Source: Schlesneria sp. (lineage in GTDB: Bacteria > Planctomycetota > Planctomycetia > Planctomycetales > Planctomycetaceae). From it: DNA of 6,648 bases. The stretch covers positions 1-6,648 of the forward strand of contig JANXOO010000258.1 in NCBI GenBank assembly GCA_025353525.1, written 5' to 3'. The first letter of the stretch is position 1. Every line of letters starts with the position of its first letter. The notes below the pieces were generated by a model. The model was given only the letters and a program-made list of their open reading frames with translations, did no database searches and had not been told where the DNA came from. Positions 1 to 6,390 of this stretch are shown here, in pieces. The position numbers were made by a program, and so were the translations under genes.

Positions 1-117
1 TGGTACTCACTTTGTCGAAACGACAAGGTAGCCCGAAGCGTTCGCGAGGGATTTTCCCCTGTTTTCACTCGCCTGGACTCCCTCGCGAACGCTGCGGGCT
101 ACCTGTCGTGAGTGCCA
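1..117. repeat. Large imperfect palindromic intergenic element
   Basis: Two 25-base arms at 27-51 and 79-103 are reverse complements of each other except for one mismatch (A36 opposite G94). They enclose a 27-base loop. The pairing continues outward: bases 21-24 pair with 105-108 if A25 is bulged, and bases 1-10 (TGGTACTCAC) match the reverse complement of 108-117 at nine of ten positions. The left side also holds a small nested hairpin, TTGTCGAAACGACAA, at 12-26. The element lies about 150 bases beyond the 3' end of nadB. Its size and symmetry fit a dispersed REP-like or MITE-like intergenic repeat, and the core (GTAGCCCGAAGCG with GCGAGGG) resembles repeats I recall from planctomycete genomes. 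As RNA it would form a very stable hairpin and could end transcription or protect a 3' end. There is no clear T-tract next to it, so a terminator role is inference. Confidence 0.85.
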
Positions 118-266
118 TTGGGCTTATGCCGCACGGCTCGCCAGGGTGCTCGTTCTGCTTTTGTTTTCCAATCTGAAAATGCTTCACAGCGTTGCCCGAA
201 ACGGCTGACAGTACGCGCTCACCAGATCCGGGATAGCGACTGCAAGGTGTTTTTCAACCGGTTCAT

Positions 267-1925
267 TCACCCTCGGGCGACAAGCCGGATATGTTCTGCC
301 TGGTCGGGGTCAGTTTGAGGAAAATCGCTGCGGGAATGAGTGCCACGACTTTCTGTACGAGCGATCGCGGCAGCGACCATCAACCGGGCCACAAGCAGCA
401 GGTTTTGCAGTTCCCAGCCTTTCGTGATTGAAAACTCGTTTGGGCCGACGTAGCGGTCCCAGAATTCGATCTGCAATTTTGCTGATTCGAGGTCGATCGC
501 GTTCCTCTCGATTCCGACCTTGCGCCACATTTCACTGTTTAGCGAATTCAACAGGTCGTCGAGTTTCAGTGTCGCCGCGTCTGTCGGTTCATTCCGGTCC
601 GTAAACGGTCGTTCCGTCGGGACTGCAGCTGACGCATCAAGGCGCAATGGCAACGCCGTAAACTGGTCGGACTCGCCGCATGCGGCCGCCGACGCGTTTC
701 GGCCTGCTCGCAGACCGAAAACCAGCCCTTCCAGCAGACTGTTGCTCGCCAGTCGATTTGCACCATGCAGGCCGCTCGATGTCACTTCACCCGCAGCCCA
801 TAGTCGAGGCAACGATGTGCGAGATTCCGAATCGACCGAAACACCGCCGATCATGTAGTGAGCACCGGGCCGAACAGGGATCAGGTCGCGCATCAGATCC
901 AGTCCGAATTGCGTGCACACCTGACGGATATGCGGAAACCGTTCGGCAATCAGTTCTTTCGGAAGGTGGGACAGATCCAGGTAGACGCAGTGATGCCGAG
1001 TCTTCTCCATTTGTCGCGTGATGGCGCGGCTGACGATGTCACGAGGAGCAAGTTCCGCAGCCGGATCACAATCGGGCATAAACCGGTTGCCGAAACAATC
1101 GCGCAACAATCCTCCTTCGCCGCGTGCTGCTTCTGAAATCAGGTGCCGCGACGAGCCTGCGATATAGAGCACCGTCGGATGAAACTGCATGAATTCCATG
1201 TCACGCAACTCGCATCCCGCACGAAACGCCATCGCATGTCCGTCAGCCGTCGCGATTTCGGGATTGGTCGTCTCGCGGTACAGTCGACCGGCACCACCGG
1301 TGGCCAGAATCGTCTGTTTGGCCCAGACAAACGTTTTTCCATGGCTGGCGTTCCAGACGAGGGCACCTCGACATTCGCCCTCGTGCGTTAACACGTCGAT
1401 CGTGAACGTGTTCTCCCAGATATCGATGTGGGACTCGCTGCGCACCCGTTCGATCAATGCCCGCATCACCTCTTTTCCGGTGGCGTCGCCGAGAGCGTGG
1501 ACGACGCGGCGGTGGCTGTGACCACCTTCCTGCGTCAGTGCGATTTCTCCGTCAGCCTGATCGAACAACGCCCCCATCGTCGTTAGTTCATGAATTCGCT
1601 CAGGAGCTTCGCGGACGACGGTTTCAACGATTTCGCGGTCGCACAGTCCTTTGCCTGCAGCCATCGTATCGGCGACATGGTTCGCAAAATGATCGACAGG
1701 GTCGAAGACACCTGCAATTCCACCCTGCGCATACGCACTGTTTGACTCTTTCAACCGATCTTTTGTCGCCAGCACAACGTTCAGCCGCGGGTCGATGGCC
1801 AAAGCCGCTCGAATCCCGGTAATACCGGCTCCGATAATCAAAACATCGGTAAACAGATGCGGAACACGCTTGGGGTTGAATTCAACGAGGTACCGTCGCT
1901 TGGGTGAAACGATCAAAGGAGTCAT
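267..1925 (-). CDS. nadB: L-aspartate oxidase (NadB), de novo NAD biosynthesis
   Basis: This FAD-dependent cytoplasmic enzyme oxidises L-aspartate to iminoaspartate, which NadA condenses with dihydroxyacetone phosphate to make quinolinate. The 552-residue protein is close to the usual family length of about 540. The N-terminal FAD-binding Rossmann motif VLIIGAGITG is at 28-37. SNSAYAQGGIAGV (61-73) and GGHSHRRVVHALGDATG (134-150) are NadB signatures. The substrate-site arginine of LAPRD is R295, GAHYMIGGV supplies H356, and GANRLASNSLLEG supplies R391, matching the catalytic R290, H351 and R386 of the E. coli enzyme. The C-terminal helical domain is complete, with ARTESRGTHSRSDFP near the end. 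The ATG at 1925 is the only good start: upstream in frame there is no ATG, GTG or TTG before the stop of the kinase-like gene, although the Shine-Dalgarno sequence is weak. That gene ends 60 bp upstream, so co-transcription is possible. No nadA or nadC is visible here. The 149 bp between its stop and the left palindrome hold nothing I recognise. Confidence 0.97.
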   Translation of the reverse strand: MTPLIVSPKRRYLVEFNPKRVPHLFTDVLIIGAGITGIRAALAIDPRLNVVLATKDRLKESNSAYAQGGIAGVFDPVDHFANHVADTMAAGKGLCDREIVETVVREAPERIHELTTMGALFDQADGEIALTQEGGHSHRRVVHALGDATGKEVMRALIERVRSESHIDIWENTFTIDVLTHEGECRGALVWNASHGKTFVWAKQTILATGGAGRLYRETTNPEIATADGHAMAFRAGCELRDMEFMQFHPTVLYIAGSSRHLISEAARGEGGLLRDCFGNRFMPDCDPAAELAPRDIVSRAITRQMEKTRHHCVYLDLSHLPKELIAERFPHIRQVCTQFGLDLMRDLIPVRPGAHYMIGGVSVDSESRTSLPRLWAAGEVTSSGLHGANRLASNSLLEGLVFGLRAGRNASAAACGESDQFTALPLRLDASAAVPTERPFTDRNEPTDAATLKLDDLLNSLNSEMWRKVGIERNAIDLESAKLQIEFWDRYVGPNEFSITKGWELQNLLLVARLMVAAAIARTESRGTHSRSDFPQTDPDQAEHIRLVARG

Positions 1926-1985
1926 AGAGAATTGCTCAAGGCCGGACAGTGATGATGCGCGGCATGAATCGACACACTTGAAAAA

Positions 1986-4355
1986 TCATCGATCGGACCC
2001 GTTCTTTTGATCGGAACGTGGCCGATCAGAGACAGCCGGTCCGATTCGACGGGGATCAATGCCGGGAAGCGGTCCGTTTTCAACACGTGGTATCTGCATC
2101 GGTAACGCCTTTGAATCACCGACACGATGTTCGCTCGGGCCGGAAAACCTGATGTCGCTGGCAATCAGTCCGCTGAACGTATCGTCGTCCATTTTTTCAA
2201 CATCGCCTCGGGATCGCGAGAATTTGCCGAGCAGCACGGTGTCAGGTTCAACAACTGAATCCTCGGCACTGAATTCGATCGATTCCGAAATGCTGCCGGG
2301 CATTCGATCAGTATCATAGACGATCAGTCCCGATTTGTTCTCTGCTTCTGATTTGCGTCCTGTCGACGACTTGCTCCCAGCGGACGATTTGTTACCTGCC
2401 AGTTTGAAGATGCAATTGCTGGCCCGAATGGATGTCATCGAACGTGTCGGTTTGTCGGTGGAATCTTCCGAGACCCAGACCAGTGGTCCTGAGTCCCGCA
2501 ATGTCACTCCGTCAAGCTCCAGTGTCCAGTCGATCGTGGCGCAATCCTGTCCGAACGCGAAAAAGGGGGCCGTTCCTGTCTTCAGTGAATTGACGACCCG
2601 AATTGACTGCGGCGTCTGAGCCAACCGAAACGCATCGCCATTTCCGTGAAAGAACGAGTTTTCGATCACGATGTGACCCGAGCCCGCTTCACGAGGATTT
2701 AATGGAGTCCAGGCGATCGCTGCCGTTGCCTGATCGGTTGAATCGACCGACGACTCGGGATCGGTCACCGGGAAGTCACAGTTCAACAGCCTGAGACTTT
2801 GACTGCGAACAATCAGTGAAGCGGCAAGGTTGCCGGAACTCGAACGACGCACAGAAACCCGTTCCAAAGTGACCTCGAGAGCCATGAGACTCAGCGATGC
2901 GTTTTCGACCAGAATTTCGGGCGTGACGCCGGGTGCTCCGCGAATGATCAAGTGGCCTTCAAATGTTTGCCGGTCGGCCACGTACGGACCGCTCGCTTCA
3001 AGCAAGATAACTCCGTCTGAATCCGGTTTCGGTAATGTCAACGCGCCAGAAACGGAGTTCGTCGGTGCGGCAGGACGCATTTGGTTGGCCCCCGCATCTG
3101 ATCGACCGGATTCGCCACCTCGCGGATTCCGGATCGCCGTGCGGACGGTTCGTGCGACGGACAGCAGTTCGTTCCGTAATCCGTTGTCATAAAGGACCGT
3201 CAGACCGCCTGTGACGGCGATCATTGCTGCAGTCGTCCAGAGCCATCCCCGGATATTTTCACCAGGTGCCGAACCGGCCAGGTGCGGCGTCGTGCCGTCA
3301 AAAAGCCTGCGGAATTGGCGGAGTCTCGAACGACTGGACGCACCAGGCGATCCCCAATGCTGCAGGACTTCGTCAAAGCTGCGAGGTCGCTCGTGCGGAT
3401 TGGGCGAAGTCATTCGCTTAATTGTTTCGGCGAGTAGCGCTGGAGTATCAGGTGCCCACTGGCGAACATCGTCAATCGTTTTCGTTTGATGGGACGCCAG
3501 CTTGGCTAACGGATCTGCGGTGACGAACGGTGGCCGCCCCGCCAGTAGCTGCCACAACAGACATCCGACAGCGTACAGTTCGGAACTCGCCGAAGCCGCC
3601 ACACCCGTCCCGATCAATTCCGGCGCGATGCCGTCGTAGGCGTCGGGAGCCAGCGTGTCGTGAATCGTGAACCGGGGATGAACGACCTGCCGAATTCCAC
3701 CGTCGACCAGAACAGCCAGCCCGCTTTCCGTCAAACGGACATTTGACAGACGAATATCGCCATGGACGAGCGATTTTGTATGCAGCGCGGCGAGTCCTTC
3801 AAGCATCTGCCTGCCGATTTCGAACGCGATCGCCGCTGGAAATCGTCCGCGACGAACCAGAAGTTCGTTCAGCGGCAGGCCGGGGACATAGCGACTGACC
3901 AGAACGATCTCATTTTCATCCGACGGCAAAATTTCGTTCGGGACAACCAGTTGAGGATGTACAAAGTGATTCGACTGTTCCAGTACGGCGACCATCTGAC
4001 GTCGCGAATTGGCCAAGCGGGCAGATTCGACGATCCTCCTTTTGACAACGCAACGGTCCCGCCGATTGAGCCGACGTGCAAGCAACGTCGTTCCCCGTAC
4101 ACTTCGTGCCAGTTCGTCGATCGCAATGAACGAACCGATCCTCAGTTTTCCGGCTTGACCCAGTTCGAATTGTTTTGCCTGATAAGGAGTCAGAAGTCGC
4201 AACTGCACCAGTGAATCGATCCAGACGGAATCGAAGGTTGGCAGGTCAAAGGCGAGTTTGCGTACTTTGCCTCGGGCACGGCGCAGATCATGAGGTTGGC
4301 ACAACTGCAGTTCAGTCAGTTGGCGAACGAGTTCATCGGAGGGGGGTTCATGCAC
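1986..4355 (-). CDS. Membrane-anchored Ser/Thr protein kinase-like protein with beta-helix-like outer domain
   Basis: The protein has 789 residues. An N-terminal segment (about 1-75, with LLTPYQAKQFELG at 54-66) precedes a Hanks-type kinase domain at about 76-335. Visible kinase landmarks are a VVK lysine (K105), the catalytic loop HGDIRLSN (198-205, D200 and N205 present), DGG in place of DFG (218-220), IAPEL (243-247) and ERPRSFDEVL near the end. The glycine-rich loop is not recognisable and HRD is HGD, so activity may be weak or absent. An arginine-rich stretch (about 342-351) precedes one transmembrane helix, roughly 371-389 (WLWTTAAMIAVTGGLTVLY), giving an inside kinase and an outside C-terminus. 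Residues 447-650 are repeated short beta strands (LIIRGAPGV, LRLLNCDF, IVIENSFFHGNGDAF, IRASNCIF) typical of right-handed parallel beta-helix or pectate-lyase-like folds. A Lys/Ser-rich low-complexity linker lies at 655-676. The GTG start at 4355 follows AAGGG 11 bases upstream. Nearby ATG codons are in another frame that stops quickly. Substrate and ligand are unknown. Confidence 0.88.
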   Translation of the reverse strand: MHEPPSDELVRQLTELQLCQPHDLRRARGKVRKLAFDLPTFDSVWIDSLVQLRLLTPYQAKQFELGQAGKLRIGSFIAIDELARSVRGTTLLARRLNRRDRCVVKRRIVESARLANSRRQMVAVLEQSNHFVHPQLVVPNEILPSDENEIVLVSRYVPGLPLNELLVRRGRFPAAIAFEIGRQMLEGLAALHTKSLVHGDIRLSNVRLTESGLAVLVDGGIRQVVHPRFTIHDTLAPDAYDGIAPELIGTGVAASASSELYAVGCLLWQLLAGRPPFVTADPLAKLASHQTKTIDDVRQWAPDTPALLAETIKRMTSPNPHERPRSFDEVLQHWGSPGASSRSRLRQFRRLFDGTTPHLAGSAPGENIRGWLWTTAAMIAVTGGLTVLYDNGLRNELLSVARTVRTAIRNPRGGESGRSDAGANQMRPAAPTNSVSGALTLPKPDSDGVILLEASGPYVADRQTFEGHLIIRGAPGVTPEILVENASLSLMALEVTLERVSVRRSSSGNLAASLIVRSQSLRLLNCDFPVTDPESSVDSTDQATAAIAWTPLNPREAGSGHIVIENSFFHGNGDAFRLAQTPQSIRVVNSLKTGTAPFFAFGQDCATIDWTLELDGVTLRDSGPLVWVSEDSTDKPTRSMTSIRASNCIFKLAGNKSSAGSKSSTGRKSEAENKSGLIVYDTDRMPGSISESIEFSAEDSVVEPDTVLLGKFSRSRGDVEKMDDDTFSGLIASDIRFSGPSEHRVGDSKALPMQIPRVENGPLPGIDPRRIGPAVSDRPRSDQKNGSDR

Positions 4356-4629
4356 GATGCAGGCATCCCTTACTGCAAGATTTCACGCGAACCGGAACCC
4401 GTCAAGTATCAACGGGCGAAATGTGAACTGGCTGATCTGACTCTGGATTTGTCTCAGAAACCACAGATTGGAGCAAGACACAGTGAATCAGTCAACCATC
4501 CAAATTACCATTTCTGTCGCCACGCATTTTTATCTCTGGCACCGCACCACTGAAAAAACAAGATAACCGAGGCACGCCACTACCGTTTTGGGCGTCTTTG
4601 AATCTATCGGGAGGACTGGACGCACGGAA
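4356..4629. other. Intergenic region upstream of the kinase-like gene
   Basis: No frame here gives a protein I recognise. The region should hold the promoter of the kinase-like gene. On the minus strand there are possible -35-like TTGACT and TTGACG hexamers, but no convincing spaced -10 box. A small inverted repeat, CCCGT at 4398-4402 and ACGGG at 4412-4416 with a 9-base spacer, overlaps the second hexamer. It could be an operator or chance. No terminator with a T-tract is seen after the phosphatase remnant. Confidence 0.4.
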
Positions 4630-4755
4630 TCAAATTGGAGGCAGGTTTCCACGACTCCGCCATCCGCGCTTCTCAATCGTTCGCACATTCGAGATTGATG
4701 CAAGCGAGCCAAGGTACGCGCCAAGATGCTTCAATTCAGTATCGGTGGCATCACC

Positions 4756-4800
4756 GTAGAACGGAACGACGTAAATGGCATTTCCATAGTTCCGTTCTAC
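4756..4800. repeat. 12-bp perfect inverted repeat inside the phosphatase remnant
   Basis: GTAGAACGGAAC at 4756-4767 is the exact reverse complement of GTTCCGTTCTAC at 4789-4800, with a 21-base spacer. The spacer can form a further small stem (ATGG 4775-4778 with CCAT 4784-4787). Both arms fall in the reading frame of the remnant, where they encode VERN and VPFY. Family conservation therefore explains much of the sequence, and a role as an RNA structure is unproven. Confidence 0.5.
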
Positions 4801-4827
4801 TTTCTGTGGCGTATCGGCAACGATCAG

Positions 4828-4853
4828 GACTCGGTCGAGCGAAAAACCGAGTC
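4828..4853. repeat. 8-bp hairpin just after the FMN reductase gene
   Basis: GACTCGGT (4828-4835) and ACCGAGTC (4846-4853) form a perfect 8-bp stem with a 10-base loop, starting 16 bases after the FMN reductase stop codon. On the minus strand no T-run follows the stem, because the T5 run is in the loop, so it is not a canonical intrinsic terminator. It might still mark or protect the 3' end of the pirin and reductase transcript. Confidence 0.35.
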
Positions 4854-4869
4854 GCCTGACCTTTTTCGA

Positions 4870-5442
4870 TTATCGGTACAATTTCATCGTCGTTTCGACT
4901 AATTCTCCGGCAAGGCGAGAAACCCTTTCGGCAAGTTGAGCATCTTTAAGAGAGCCAGTCGCATCGAAGGCTTCCATCGCTTTCGGCACCGCGATTTGAT
5001 TCGGGATCACTATGACTCCGATATTTCCGAGAATCGAGCGAACGTGTACCAATCCACGAAGTCCACCAAGGGCACCCGGCGACGCACTGAGCAGGGCGGC
5101 GACCTTTCCCGTGAAAGCGGCTAAAGGTGGCTCACCTTTTCGAGGCCGGGAAACCCAATCGATGGTATTTTTCAATACTCCCGTGATGGAACTATTATAT
5201 TCGGGACACGCCAACAACATTCCCTGATGTTCTTTCATCAACTCGTAAAGCCTGGTGGCAGTCGGCGGCGGACCATCAGATTCTTCGAGGTCGCCATCGT
5301 AAAGTGGCAACGGGAAGTCGCGAAGATCAACGAGCGTAATTTCACCTCCCGCCCGCTTGACATCCTCAGCCGCAATACGAACAAGCATTTTGTTACAGGA
5401 TGCCGCTCGTGTACTTCCGGCAAAAGCAATTATTTTCGCCAT
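4870..5442 (-). CDS. NADPH-dependent FMN reductase family flavoprotein
   Basis: This 190-residue cytoplasmic protein belongs to the flavodoxin-like NADPH-dependent FMN reductase family (the group of chromate and quinone reductases such as ChrR, and azoreductases). It transfers electrons from NAD(P)H through bound FMN. The family signature is clear. The phosphate-binding loop GSTRAASCNKML (9-20) binds FMN. PEYNSSITGVLKNTIDW (81-97) is the second flavin-contact motif. ASPGALGGLRG (121-131) follows the fourth strand. Length is normal and no lesion is seen. The ATG at 5442 is preceded by AAGGAA eight bases upstream. That site lies between the pirin stop and this start, which are only 15 bp apart, so the two genes are probably co-transcribed and perhaps translationally coupled. 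The true substrate (quinone, chromate, azo compound or free FMN) cannot be told from sequence. Past its stop codon the same frame runs on into the phosphatase remnant. Confidence 0.92.
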   Translation of the reverse strand: MAKIIAFAGSTRAASCNKMLVRIAAEDVKRAGGEITLVDLRDFPLPLYDGDLEESDGPPPTATRLYELMKEHQGMLLACPEYNSSITGVLKNTIDWVSRPRKGEPPLAAFTGKVAALLSASPGALGGLRGLVHVRSILGNIGVIVIPNQIAVPKAMEAFDATGSLKDAQLAERVSRLAGELVETTMKLYR

Positions 5443-5450
5443 GTTGTGTA

Positions 5451-5456
5451 TTCCTT
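5451..5456 (-). promoter_or_regulatory. Ribosome binding site of the FMN reductase gene
   Basis: AAGGAA on the minus strand lies eight bases before the ATG at 5442. It begins one base after the TAA of the pirin gene, an arrangement suited to translational coupling. Confidence 0.7.
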
Positions 5457-5457
5457 G

Positions 5458-6324
5458 TTATTTGTGCGGGGCCAGGTGTCCCATCTTTCCAGACTGGTAT
5501 TCACTCATCGCTTGCCGGATTTCTTCTCGAGTGTTCATGACGAATGGACCCTGACCAACAACTGGTTCTTTGATCGGTTCACCCGTCAGTACGAGAATCC
5601 GCGAGATCGATTCAGACTCAATGTTGATGATATTTCCCTCACGCTCGAAGTGAATCAGTTCAACGGCTTTTGCAGCTTCGCTATTGATTCTGACACCGCC
5701 TCTATGAACAATGACAACGCAGGTATGACCATCCGGCACTTCAATTTCAGCCTTGCCCTGTGCTGCCAACTGCAAGTCCCAGACGTTGACCGGAGTAAAC
5801 GTGCTGGCCGGGCCGGTGTGCCCCATGAACTCACCAGAAATCACTCGGACGGTACCCGCGTTATTGGGCAATTCCATTCGCGGAAACTGATCGTCTCGCA
5901 AGTCTTGATATTTCGGCGGCGAAGTCTTGTCCTTCGCGCGAAGGTTAACCCAAAGCTGCACCATTTCCAGCACCCCGCCTGCTTTTGCAAAGCGGCGACT
6001 GTGGAATTCCTCGTGAACGATTCCTGACGCGGCGGTCATCCATTGAACGTCGCCGGGACCAATCGTTCCGTGACCCCCGCTGGAATCACGGTGTTCCAAC
6101 TCTCCTTGATAAAGGATGGTTACCGTTTCAAAACCCTTGTGCGGATGCTCGCCGACACCTCGCCTGGCCTGGTCGGGGCCAAATTCATGCGGCCCGGCAT
6201 AGTCGAGCAACAGGAAAGGATCGAACTCGTTTCCGCCACCGTACGAAAAAAGACTTCGCACGGGAAAACCATCCCCAACCCAATGCTGAGGAACGTCGCG
6301 TATGATTCGTTTGATTTTTTTCAT
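5458..6324 (-). CDS. Pirin family protein (bicupin)
   Basis: Pirins are double-cupin metal-binding proteins. Some bacterial members have quercetin 2,3-dioxygenase activity, and others act as redox-responsive regulators or interact with metabolic enzymes. Counting from the chosen start, the protein has 288 residues, the usual size of the long pirin type. The N-terminal cupin shows PVRSLFSY (21-28), FDPFLLLDYAGP (34-45), the metal-ligand motif GEHPHKGFETVT (58-69, H60 and H62), GPGDVQWMTAASGIVHEEF (89-107, H104 and E106) and EMVQLWVNL (120-128). These ligands correspond to H56, H58, H101 and E103 of human pirin. The C-terminal cupin covers about 165-250, and GPFVMNTREEIRQAMSEYQSGKMG near the end is typical of the family. 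The start at 6324 is preferred because AGGAGA lies six bases upstream and the family homology begins there. An ATG 16 codons further up (6372) adds only unconserved residues. It lies between a broken pirin-like gene and an FMN reductase gene. The substrate is unknown. Confidence 0.95.
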   Translation of the reverse strand: MKKIKRIIRDVPQHWVGDGFPVRSLFSYGGGNEFDPFLLLDYAGPHEFGPDQARRGVGEHPHKGFETVTILYQGELEHRDSSGGHGTIGPGDVQWMTAASGIVHEEFHSRRFAKAGGVLEMVQLWVNLRAKDKTSPPKYQDLRDDQFPRMELPNNAGTVRVISGEFMGHTGPASTFTPVNVWDLQLAAQGKAEIEVPDGHTCVVIVHRGGVRINSEAAKAVELIHFEREGNIINIESESISRILVLTGEPIKEPVVGQGPFVMNTREEIRQAMSEYQSGKMGHLAPHK

Positions 6325-6330
6325 CTTAAT

Positions 6331-6336
6331 TCTCCT
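6331..6336 (-). promoter_or_regulatory. Ribosome binding site that decides the pirin start
   Basis: AGGAGA on the minus strand lies six bases before the ATG at 6324, close to the ideal Shine-Dalgarno spacing. It supports this start over the in-frame ATG at 6372. Confidence 0.85.
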
Positions 6337-6337
6337 G

Positions 6338-6358
6338 CACTGACTCGCAAACTCAGTG
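6338..6358. repeat. Short inverted repeat in the pirin leader
   Basis: CACTGA (6338-6343) and TCAGTG (6353-6358) form a 6-bp inverted repeat with a 9-base spacer, next to the pirin ribosome binding site. It could be an operator or a small leader hairpin. At this size chance cannot be excluded. Confidence 0.3.
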
Positions 6359-6390
6359 AATTCGTGTTCCACTTCGATTCGATCATCTTA

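Larger units (their letters stand above)
4630..4869 (-). pseudogene. C-terminal remnant of an FCP1/NLI-interacting-factor-like HAD phosphatase
   Basis: Reading on directly after the TAA of the FMN reductase gene, in the same frame, gives 79 codons ending at TGA (4630-4632). The translation includes LGFSLDRVLIVADTPQK, NYGNAIYVVPFYGD, DTELKHLGAYLGSL and NVRTIEKRGWRS. From family knowledge this matches the end of bacterial HAD phosphatases of the NIF/FCP1 type (pattern RVLIVDDTPEK, NYGNAIYV, PNDxEL, YLExL, NVRxIEKRGW). The N-terminal half with the nucleophile motif DxDxT and motif II is missing, and the fragment begins at about motif III. There is no ATG, and no GTG or TTG ahead of the conserved part, so it cannot start alone. 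The usual DD of motif IV reads AD, consistent with loss of function. It is probably what remains of a gene truncated by recombination when the neighbouring gene arrived. A short translated appendage by stop-codon readthrough is possible but less likely. Confidence 0.8.

Noticed and set aside
112..318. Plus-strand open frame of 68 codons over the nadB 3' end
   Set aside because: It overlaps the end of nadB antisense, has no recognisable domain, and starts inside the palindromic element.
3762..4214. Plus-strand open frame of 150 codons
   Set aside because: It lies wholly antisense to the kinase domain and is explained as a shadow of that coding sequence.
4530..4724. Minus-strand open frame of 64 codons between the kinase-like and reductase genes
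   Set aside because: It overlaps the phosphatase remnant in a different frame. The remnant frame shows family motifs and this one does not.
4756..4800. Integron attC-like or transposon-end site
   Set aside because: The arms lie inside a coding remnant and no integrase, transposase or target-site duplication is seen.
4635..4859. Plus-strand open frame of 74 codons
   Set aside because: It is antisense to the phosphatase remnant and its translation is low in recognisable structure.
4828..4866. Plus-strand intrinsic terminator formed by the 8-bp stem and the T-run at 4862-4866
   Set aside because: There is no plus-strand gene to terminate, and eight bases separate the stem from the T-run.
5227..6027. 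Plus-strand open frame of 266 codons
   Set aside because: It is antisense to the well-supported pirin and FMN reductase genes, spans both of them, and its translation has no family features.
6325..6372. Sixteen-codon N-terminal extension of the pirin gene
   Set aside because: The residues are not conserved in the family, and the good ribosome binding site at 6331-6336 lies inside the extension and serves the start at 6324.
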